Below are positions 22,311 through 29,700 of a stretch of 64,000 nucleotides of DNA, piece after piece. Origin of the DNA: a virus; the IMG/VR virus record IMGVR_UViG_3300046794_000491, positions 1-64,000 of that record. One strand, written 5' to 3'. The notes beneath the pieces are model-generated. The model saw only the letters and a list, made by a program, of their open reading frames with translations, ran no database searches and had not been told where the DNA came from. Numbering within the stretch: position 1 is the first letter of the stretch; the number at the start of each line of letters is the position of its first letter. Position numbers and translations under genes: made by a program.

Positions 22311-24575
22311 TCAGAGCGCGAGTTCTGCGAGGGCCGCCTTCACTTCCGCGGCGTCCAGACGCACCTTGTCCTGGTCGTCGGGGTCGCCATCGGGCTCAGC
22401 GTCGGGCCCGTCGCCGGAGTCGCCGCCGCCGCTGGTGTTCCCCGGGGGAACAGCCGTGTCCGAGCCGCCCTCGGTGTCGGCATAGGGGATCTCCGCGTCG
22501 TCCTGCGAGCCCTCGCCGCTGTCGCTGCCGTCCCCTTCGTCGGCCATGTCGTCGTAGGCGCCGGGGTCCTCCTCGTCGTCCCAGCCGTCGGTGAGGGTGT
22601 ACTTCCCCAGCCAGTCGCCGCCCGAGCCGTCGCCGCCGTGCATCTCGTCCGTCGGCATCCCCTTCTTCGACAGGGTGTCGAGGAGCTTGCCGATGGTGGG
22701 CTTCAGGTACTCAAGGTGCTCCGGCCCGGCGTCGGAGACCTGGATCAGTGCCGTGGCGTCCTCCAGTGCCCGCCCGGTCGGCTTGATGTACCGCTCCTGG
22801 GTGGCTTCGTCGTCGTCCGCTTCCCGCTCCATGCCGGATACGGGGACGGCCACGGTCGTGAGCTCCACACGGACCGGCACGCCGAGGTCGATGTCGCGGC
22901 CGGACGCGGTGTACGGAATGGCGTAGGTCTCCGTCTCCCCGTCGTCGTAGCGGGTGACGATGACGCTGTCCGGATAGGTCGCCTCCACCGTCACGAAGCA
23001 GTCGACCGGCTGCGTCGGGCCTGACTGATCGTCGTCCCGGTCGGGCGAGAACAGCGTGCGAGCGGCCTTGCCGAGCTGGTCGCGGAGCTGCTCGAAGGAG
23101 TAGGGCATGGGGGTGCTCATGATGCGCTCCGGAAGGTGTAGAGGCTCAGCGGCGGACTTGGCTTCGAGGACGATCCGCGCGGCCGACTTGCGCTCTGCGG
23201 CCGCGTGGGTGGCGGGGTAGATCCCCATGGCGTCGTGATGGCGCAGGTTGCAGTAGCCCTTGGCGTCCTGCGGGCTCATGTGCTTGCCAGCGATGGCAAC
23301 GCACCGGTCGAAGTCGCCGGGCGTTCCCCACGCGATATCCGAGGCGCCTTCGCCGTGGACGTACCAGTCACGCAGCTGCTCGGCGTCACCCTTGTTCTTG
23401 TCCCACCCGCCGGAGGCCTTCGCTTCCAGCACGATCCGCGCGGCCGACTTCCCCTCCATCGGAGGCGACGGCGGGCCCGCGGGCTCGTCGGTCGGCGCCT
23501 CTCCGAGGGGAACCTCGAACTCGTCCTCGCCGCGCACGCAGTGCAGTTGAGTGAACGTCACCGGTGTCGCCGGCACCGGATCCAGGTCGGGCATGTTGTA
23601 GCCGAGGGTGATGTGCGGGGTGAACCCGTGGTTGTCGCGCACGTGGTCGGAGTAGACCGACGTGGACAGCGCCTGCGCGACCCGCTGCCGCAGCTCCGCC
23701 AGGCCCGGCACGTCCACCGGCACCCACGTGGGTACTCCGTCCCCGCTGTCGGGGAAGCGGCCGATGCCGCCGATGCTGCCTGCCAGGGGCCCGGTGTCGT
23801 TCACGGCAGGGGTGACGATGTCGCGGAGGTCATCCGGGTGCCCGCCGAGGTCTTCCACGTCGCCGAGGTAGGCGAGCGTGATGTGCAGGTTCTCGGCCGG
23901 CGTGCCGTCGGGGTGAGCGATCTGCTCGGCCACGTCCTGCGGGACCTTCAGCGCGACCATCACGCCGCGGCCGGTCTGCTGTTCGGCGGCCTTCAGCTCG
24001 ACGGCCGACCAGGTGGCCTTACGTTCCAGGTCCGCGGCGCGCTGCCTGCTGGCTGCCTTCACTTCGATGCTGCGGGTCATCGGGTGCGCGCCATGCAGCA
24101 CGGGACTGACCTCGTACAGGTCGAGATCGTGGATGATGCGTACGCCGTCGTGCCGCTTGGAGGCGCCGCCGGGCGGGACCTTGAAGCCGATGGAGAACTG
24201 CGCCTCGCCGTTCTCGTGCCACTGCCGGACCTGTTCGTAAGCGTCGCGGCCGCGGGTGGTGCGCAGGTTGTACTGGACGGCGGCGACCAGAGCCCCGGCT
24301 TCCTGGGGCCACACTGAGCCGCCCGGGATCGTGGCGAACCGAGGGTCGCCGGGCATCCACTCCTCGATCGAGAGGACGCTGCCGACCGGTTCCTTCCAGT
24401 CGTGGTGCCATACCGGCTTCACGCGGCGCTTGGTCAGGGTGCGGGTGAACGCCCCGGGGATGATGAGGTCTTCGACATCGTCCACCACGCCCGTGACGGC
24501 GTAGATGGCGCGGACGATGCCCTTTCCGCCGCGGGTGCGGCGCAGACTTGCGGTCTTGGGCGGCGGGCTCGGCAC
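22311..24575 (-). CDS. Prohead protease polyprotein with 2H phosphoesterase domain
   Basis: GTG 24575 has AGGAGGA seven bases upstream; GTG 24611 lacks one. The 754-residue product has several modules (numbering from 24575): an HK97 prohead protease, about 18-168, with likely catalytic H57/H58 in VWHHDW and S128 in AQFSIGF; a 2H phosphoesterase, about 200-360, with H231-I-T233 in LHITLAYLG and H321-I-T323 in PHITLGY; a small His/Cys module, about 387-462 (WGTPGDFDRC, GYCNLRHH); a beta-rich module, about 487-590; and a very acidic tail. E-x-K/(A,S) sequences follow residues 173, 195, 386, 473 and 746, between modules, and KSAARIVLEAK occurs twice. Self-processing into separate products is inferred. 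The acidic tail could serve as scaffold. Confidence 0.85.
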   Translation of the reverse strand: MPSPPPKTASLRRTRGGKGIVRAIYAVTGVVDDVEDLIIPGAFTRTLTKRRVKPVWHHDWKEPVGSVLSIEEWMPGDPRFATIPGGSVWPQEAGALVAAVQYNLRTTRGRDAYEQVRQWHENGEAQFSIGFKVPPGGASKRHDGVRIIHDLDLYEVSPVLHGAHPMTRSIEVKAASRQRAADLERKATWSAVELKAAEQQTGRGVMVALKVPQDVAEQIAHPDGTPAENLHITLAYLGDVEDLGGHPDDLRDIVTPAVNDTGPLAGSIGGIGRFPDSGDGVPTWVPVDVPGLAELRQRVAQALSTSVYSDHVRDNHGFTPHITLGYNMPDLDPVPATPVTFTQLHCVRGEDEFEVPLGEAPTDEPAGPPSPPMEGKSAARIVLEAKASGGWDKNKGDAEQLRDWYVHGEGASDIAWGTPGDFDRCVAIAGKHMSPQDAKGYCNLRHHDAMGIYPATHAAAERKSAARIVLEAKSAAEPLHLPERIMSTPMPYSFEQLRDQLGKAARTLFSPDRDDDQSGPTQPVDCFVTVEATYPDSVIVTRYDDGETETYAIPYTASGRDIDLGVPVRVELTTVAVPVSGMEREADDDEATQERYIKPTGRALEDATALIQVSDAGPEHLEYLKPTIGKLLDTLSKKGMPTDEMHGGDGSGGDWLGKYTLTDGWDDEEDPGAYDDMADEGDGSDSGEGSQDDAEIPYADTEGGSDTAVPPGNTSGGGDSGDGPDAEPDGDPDDQDKVRLDAAEVKAALAELAL
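22436..22452. promoter_or_regulatory. 17-bp palindrome (candidate parS), distal copy
   Basis: TGTTCCCCGGGGGAACA lies inside the protease polyprotein gene, encoding VPPGNT in the acidic tail, 6.8 kb from the nearest other copy. Confidence 0.68.
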
Positions 24576-24628
24576 GGCGGGTTCCTCCTGGGGCTTCTTG
24601 GTGGACCGCACCGTGCCCCCGCCAGGTG

Positions 24629-24643
24629 GTTAGCGTCCTGCCG
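24629..24643 (-). promoter_or_regulatory. Late-gene gap motif, copy i
   Basis: The core GACGCTAAC matches exactly but the GCCCG part is degenerate. It lies 53 bases before GTG 24575. Confidence 0.5.
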
Positions 24644-24673
24644 TCCCCTGCGTCACAGGCCGGGGGTGGCGGT

Positions 24674-25303
24674 TCACTGCCACGGCTTGCCCTTCTTCTT
24701 GCGCTTCGGGTCTTCGTCGCCCGGGTCGGCGTTGGGGTCCGTGTCGTCCTGCTCCGCCGGGTCGGCGGGTACGGCTTCGTCTGCGGTGCCGTAGTCGAGC
24801 GAGAGGCCGCCGTCGTCCGCGGCCGCCGGGTCCGCATTCGGGTCCATGACTGTCGGGTCTGCGTTCGGGTCCGTCATCGCCGGGTCGCCGGCCGCCGGGT
24901 CGGTGGGTGCTCCGCTGCCGTCGTATGCCTGCGGGTCGCCCGCGGCCGGCTGCCCGCCGGTGCCGCCGGTCTGCGACATGCCCGCGTCGTCCACGTCGAT
25001 CGCCCACGCGTCCACGTCGGAGTACCGGTAGACCTGTCCGGTCTCGTCACGTACCCAGCCCGTAAGCGTGCCGTCCTCGGCCTTGTCGAGCCATGCTTGC
25101 TCAGCGTTGGGCCCGGAGAACGACGCGTAGGCCTGCGCAGGGTCGGTCTCGTCGCCCTCGTCGTAGGCGTCGCCCGCCCACGGGCGCGCGTCATCCTGGT
25201 GCGGCGGCTGGAGCTCGGGCGGCTGCTCGGCCGCCGGGTCCAGGCCCTGCGCGGCCGGGTCGTCGGACTGGGGCAGCGCCTTCACGTCGAATCTGTAGTC
25301 CAC
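24674..25303 (-). CDS. Acidic Pro/Asp-rich protein, candidate scaffold
   Basis: A 209-residue protein starting at GTG 25303 with a weak ribosome site. It begins MDYRFDVKALPQSDDPAAQ, where D-V-K/A resembles the capsid maturation site. A short folded centre (AWLDKAEDGTLTGWVRDETG) is flanked by acidic disordered stretches with DPNADP repeats, and it ends with a basic KRKKKGKPW. Acidic, helical-to-disordered proteins next to the protease and capsid genes are often scaffolds. The portal gene is far away (49 kb), so the usual order is interrupted. Function not established. Confidence 0.6.
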   Translation of the reverse strand: MDYRFDVKALPQSDDPAAQGLDPAAEQPPELQPPHQDDARPWAGDAYDEGDETDPAQAYASFSGPNAEQAWLDKAEDGTLTGWVRDETGQVYRYSDVDAWAIDVDDAGMSQTGGTGGQPAAGDPQAYDGSGAPTDPAAGDPAMTDPNADPTVMDPNADPAAADDGGLSLDYGTADEAVPADPAEQDDTDPNADPGDEDPKRKKKGKPWQ

Positions 25304-25329
25304 GGGGCGGAGAGTGAAGGGGCGCCCGG

Positions 25330-25344
25330 TCTTGTGTCTCGGAC
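25330..25344 (-). promoter_or_regulatory. Late-gene gap motif, copy j
   Basis: Minus strand GTCCGAGACACAAGA, partial match, 26 bases before GTG 25303. Confidence 0.45.
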
Positions 25345-25469
25345 CGTGCCTCGCCCGACGTGGAGGCGTAACTGTGCCCTCGGCTCCAGCTCGCCGAATT
25401 GCAACGAAACGGTCAAAGCACTAGACATGAGGCGAGAGCACGATGTCCGATGGGCATCGTTTTCACCAG

Positions 25470-25486
25470 ACCCCCGCCCCGGGGGT
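25470..25486. other. Short GC hairpin
   Basis: ACCCCCG and CGGGGGT pair over seven bases with a three-base loop, in the 310-base gene-free stretch 25304-25613. Nothing else coding is seen in that stretch. Confidence 0.5.
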
Positions 25487-25499
25487 GTGGGCACTTCGG

Positions 25500-25534
25500 G
25501 CGAACCCGACCGCCTAGTTCCCGGTCGGGCTCGC
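25500..25534. terminator. Hairpin terminator in the 25.3-25.6 kb gap
   Basis: A 13-bp stem with one mismatch (25500-25512 with 25522-25534) around a nine-base loop. It lies after the small membrane gene on the minus strand and probably isolates it from the acidic-protein gene. Confidence 0.6.
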
Positions 25535-25613
25535 CTGATCGGCTGTCCCAACGCGAACGGTCGCATTCATTCCTTCTGTGCCCACCATGTACCTGCCGGT
25601 ACGACCAGTCTGC

Positions 25614-25742
25614 TTACCTCCAGGCCGCGATCGCGGCAATGATCGCCACGATCAGCCCGAGGGCCGCCAGCGCGACCATCCAACGGTCAGCGGGCCGCCA
25701 ATGGCGTTTCCCCTTCTTGGGGTGCTTCTTGGGGTGGTGCAT
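25614..25742 (-). CDS. Small cationic membrane protein
   Basis: ATG 25742 is preceded by GGGAGG at eight bases. The 42-residue product has a very basic head (MHHPKKHPKKGKRHWRPADR) and one hydrophobic helix (WMVALAALGLIVAIIAAIAA), so it is predicted to insert in the membrane with the N-terminus inside. Possible holin-like or signalling role, but nothing proves it. A terminator-like hairpin follows. Confidence 0.6.
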   Translation of the reverse strand: MHHPKKHPKKGKRHWRPADRWMVALAALGLIVAIIAAIAAWR

Positions 25743-25969
25743 GGGTTCTTCCTCCCTTCGAGGTCTAGTGGACGGTAGGACACCTCTGCACATCTGCCTC
25801 CACACCACCTCCAATGAGCAGGTGTCACTACCACACCACACGCACCATGGTCTACGCCATAGGCAACGTGGTCTAAACCAACAAATCTCTAAGGGGCGCT
25901 GACCAGGAATAACGCTGCTTCAGGCAACAAACCAGTTCGCATCCGTGGTGCGATCGCGTAGCAGATAGC

Positions 25970-25981
25970 TAGGATCGGGCT
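25970..25981 (+). promoter_or_regulatory. Promoter -10 of the toxin-antitoxin pair, probably leaderless
   Basis: TAGGAT at 25970-25975 ends six bases before the antitoxin ATG, so transcription should begin at or near the ATG and give a leaderless message. The surrounding 25743-25981 gap is AT-rich relative to the window and holds a GCGATCGC palindrome at about 25950. Confidence 0.5.
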
Positions 25982-26239
25982 ATGGCTAAGACACAGTTGA
26001 ACGCGCGCGTGCCGGAGGAGCTGGCCGACGAGGTCCGCTCGGCCGCGAGTAGGGCAGGCATGGACATTGGGGACTACGTCGCCGCAGTCCTTGAGGCTGA
26101 CCTGGCGGCCGCGTCAGGAAGTCAAGAGCTGCGACAGGCTCGTGCGAACATGCACGCTGCCGCGGCCTACAAGAAGTGGCTGGCCAGTGAAAAGTCCGAA
26201 GAGGGCGCGATGGGCATGGAGGAGGTCTTCAACGCGTGA
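25982..26239 (+). CDS. Antitoxin-like ribbon-helix-helix protein
   Basis: An 85-residue protein. The first 40 residues (MAKTQLNARVPEELADEVRS then AGMDIGDYVAAVLEADLA) fit a ribbon-helix-helix DNA-binding fold, and the remainder is helical and acidic, as expected for a toxin-neutralising tail. The stop overlaps the next start by four bases (GTGA). RHH antitoxins repress their own operon together with the toxin. Confidence 0.72.
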   Translation: MAKTQLNARVPEELADEVRSAASRAGMDIGDYVAAVLEADLAAASGSQELRQARANMHAAAAYKKWLASEKSEEGAMGMEEVFNA

Positions 26240-26484
26240 CGGCGATCCCGGCAAGGTTCGCTGCCCACGTCGGCGAGACCATCAAGAACCTGGCCGGCCC
26301 TGACAAGGAGGAGCTGCACACCGCGATCCTGCGGGCGTGTGCGGACCCGATGTCGTGGCCGCAGGCCGACAAATACGAGATGGACGAGACGGTGCGCGTC
26401 ATCACGACGCGCGCCGCCATCGTCCACTACGTGATCCTTCTCGGCGCGGATCCGCACCTGTGGGTGTTCGCCATTACCGTTTGA
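26236..26484 (+). CDS. Probable RelE/ParE-type toxin
   Basis: An 82-residue protein coupled to the antitoxin by GTGA. The C-terminal half (YEMDETVRVITTRAAIVHYV then WVFAITV) has the alternating strands of RelE/ParE-fold toxins. No active-site residue can be named with certainty. RelE relatives cut mRNA on ribosomes and ParE relatives act on gyrase. The 3' end overlaps the minus-strand gene at 26474 by 11 bases. Confidence 0.62.
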   Translation: MTAIPARFAAHVGETIKNLAGPDKEELHTAILRACADPMSWPQADKYEMDETVRVITTRAAIVHYVILLGADPHLWVFAITV

Positions 26485-26707
26485 CCTCGGCCACCTGCGT
26501 CTTCTGCCGCAGGAGCGCCAGCACCGCATCGGCGTCGGCGGGGTCGAGGTTCCGGCGCGGCCCGAGGGGGCCGAGCAGCACCGGTGCGCCCGTGTGCTGC
26601 TCGACCAGGGCCCTGACGCGGCGGGAGCCGGTCACCGGGCTCCCTGCCTCGCCGGGGATGCGGACCTGGTAGGCGGAGCCGTCTTCCAGGTTTCCCGTCA
26701 CCAACAT
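26474..26707 (-). CDS. Small hypothetical protein downstream of the giant gene
   Basis: A 77-residue product with CAGGA before ATG 26707, starting 18 bases after the giant gene's stop and so probably in the same transcript. It reads MLVTGNLEDGSAYQVRIPGE and later NLDPADADAVLALLRQK, a small beta-then-helix protein. Not recognised. Confidence 0.55.
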   Translation of the reverse strand: MLVTGNLEDGSAYQVRIPGEAGSPVTGSRRVRALVEQHTGAPVLLGPLGPRRNLDPADADAVLALLRQKTQVAEVKR

Positions 26708-26725
26708 GCTTTCCTGCCTCTCTTG

Positions 26726-29700
26726 TTACCGGGTGGCGAGCAGTCCGAGGAGGAAAGCCCTCAGATCGTCATCCCTGTACCAGTCGCCGGAGAACATCGT
26801 CGCGAGCCCGCGGGCCGCGATCTGCTCGTCGGTGACCTGGTCCGCCTGGCCGCCGAACAGTCGCGCCAGCAGTACGTCCAGCGTGCTGCGCCGCGCCCCG
26901 GGCCGGCCGGTGTGGGTCCGGGTGAACCCGAAGGCCTCCTGAGCGGCCAGCAGGTCCGGGTAGTTCCGCTGAAGGTGGGCCAGCAGGGCATGGGCCGCGG
27001 TGGCGCGGCCGCCGTCGCCGAGGTCGGCAATCGTGGCCGTGCCGCTGTCTGCGTCGTACGCGCCCGCGTCACCGCTGACCGCGGTCATAAACCGCGACGC
27101 CCGGTCGGCCAGCCACTCACGCGGCACGTACTGGGCCGCGTCCGTCAGCGCCCGCGTGGCGGCCGCGTCACTGCTGTGGCTCAGCGTCAGCCGGTTCCTG
27201 CCGCCGGGGCCCATCTCCCGGACCTGGGAGAGGGTGTCGCGCACCGCGGAGGGCAGTGCCGCCGTGTACGCCTGCTGGAGCCGTTCGGCTTCCTGCTGCG
27301 CGTGCTGCGCCTCCAGCCGGGCCGCTGCAATCTCCGGAGCGAGGTCCGGCGCATTGGTGCCGGCTGCCACCGCCCGGAGGTCACGCAGGCGGGCCTCCGT
27401 CCGGTCCGCGTACCGGCGGGCGTGCCGCACGGTGCCGTGCGGGTCGTCCCCGAGCTCCGGCGCGGCCGCCGTAAGCCGGGCGATCAGATCGGCGTCCACG
27501 TCCGCGCCCGCCGCGCGCAGCGCCGCGAGGTGCCGCAGCGCCTGCCGCCCGGGCCCGCGGTCCGCAGCCCGGTCCATGGTCCAGCGCACGCCGTCCTGCA
27601 CCTGGGGCAGTTGCCCCGCGGCCAGAGTCGTCCGCGCGGCGGATCGGTACCAGCGGCTACGGCGCGCCACCTGACCGAAGCGGCCCGGGGCGGGCAGCAG
27701 TTGCGCCCAGTGCGCCACCTTCTCCGCCAGCGACATCCCGTCCCCAGGCCGGGGCAGGGACCGCGCGGCGGAGGCCATGCGGCGCAGGCGGCGCGTCTCT
27801 GGCCACGACCGGATCCGGCGGCCGAGACCCTTGCCGAAGCGGGCGATGGCCCGGCCCGTGGCCTTCACTCCGGCCGCGAGCGCCTTGAGGAACGCGGCCA
27901 CCAGCTCCACGATCCTGCGGGCGATCTGCATCAGCGCGGCCACGATGCCCGCCATGAGCCCGGGCCGCTGCCCCTCGGGCAGGTTCGCGGCGATACGCCC
28001 GGCGGTGTCATTGCGGGAGTCCGCCATCCGCTGGGCGAGCCGCGCGACGATCGCCGCACGCCGCTCCGGAGTCAGGGGGCCGTCGTCCGCCGCGGCGAGG
28101 GCATCGCCGACCGCGTCGCCAACATGGCTGCTGACCTCGTCATCGATGCGAGACGCCGCGCCACCGTCGCCCGGGACGTCGTCCGGGACGGCACTGTCGG
28201 GTTCCGGCTTGGGCCGGTTGCGCAGCGACTCCGGGATGAGCCGCAGCAGGTCGGCCGCACGCCGCGCCATGTCCTCCGGCGACTCCCCGTCCAGCGGCTC
28301 CAGGTCATCGAGCGTGCGCACCGCGGCCTTCACCGCGTCGGTGCGGGTTTGCATCGCTGTCTTGCGCAGCTCGGCGAGCATCCGCTCCCTGGCGTCCCCG
28401 GTGATGCCGGTCCCGTCGACCACGTTGACAAAGTCCTGCCGCAGCTTCCGCATCAGCGAGCGCATCGCCTGAAGGGTGAGCTGCTCGGCGATCTGCTCAC
28501 GGAGCTGATGGATGCTGCCCGGGGTGGAAGTCCCCTGGATCGCGTTGCCGATGACGGCGCGGGCCACAGCGTCGGCGTAGTCCGCCTGGAACGCCTCCGG
28601 GTCGAGGCCCTGGTTCGGGTCGCGGGCCTCGGTGTCGGGGCCGGCCGCCGGAGCTTCCGGCTCGGGCAGTTGGTACAGCGGGTCAGTGGCGGTCAGCGTC
28701 CGCTCGGAGCGCTGCCCGTCCCCGTCCTCAACGGTGAGGATTCGTATGCCGCCCGGGGCGTCAGCCACGTCCACGACGCGGTATGCGCCCATGGTGTCCG
28801 GGTTCGTCTCGTCCGGCAGGGCGATGGTGTCACCGACGCCGACTGAGCCGACCGTGCCCGGCTCGGGCCGCCCCGAGGGGGCACTGTCCGGGGCGGGCGT
28901 GTTCGGGGCTTCCCCGGTGAGCCGCGCCTGGTTGGAGGCGAACCAGGCGGCCGCCGGGCGCTCCTTGTCCATCACAGTGGTGAGCTCCGCCGCGCCTCCG
29001 CGGCCGCCCAGGATCTGGAAGTGCCGGGTGCTGCTCGGGCCACCGGCCAGGCCTTCCAGCTGAACCGACACGCGCCCGTCGCTGACATCGACGGACTGCA
29101 CCTTGCGGGTGAACCAGTCGCTGCCGTTGGTGCCCGGGCCGAACACCAGGTGATCGCCCGGCTTCAGGCCGGTCGCGGGGACGATGCGGCGGTCCGACTG
29201 CTCGCTGACCCCGCCGCCGACGTCGTTGCCGTCGTGCGGCACGGGCCGGAACGGCACGCGGGCGCCCACGGTCTGGTGGATGAAGCGGCCATCGGCGTTG
29301 GCGAGTTGGAGATCCACGGTGTTCCCGTCCTCGCTGCGGTTCGCTTCCACGACCAGCAGGCGGGACGTCTCGCCGTTGACGGGGGCCTCGATCACATCAC
29401 CGGTCTGCAAGTAGCGGGCCTCGGTGGTCATGCCGCCGTCGTCCGCCGCTCCGGCCTGTCCCGCCGCCTGGTCGAGGTGGTCAGCGGCCCTCTTGGCGGC
29501 GCGGCCCTCCGGGGTGGAGGTGTCGGCGCCCTCGCGGAGGTCATCGGCGAGCGCCGAGGCCTGGTCGGGGGTGACCGGCAGGTCCCGGCCGATGCGGGCC
29601 GCGGCCTGCTCCGCGTCCGGGTCGCTGCTGGGGGCGGTGCCCCGGTCGGCGATGGCGTCGCGCTCCTCGGGGGCGAGCTCCGGGTCCACGGTCGGGCCGG

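Noticed and set aside
23511-23530. A GGGGAAC half-site resembling the 17-bp palindromes
   Set aside because: No matching left arm, so it is not counted among the nine palindromic sites; other half-sites (18910, 30345, 49170, 60950) were rejected likewise.
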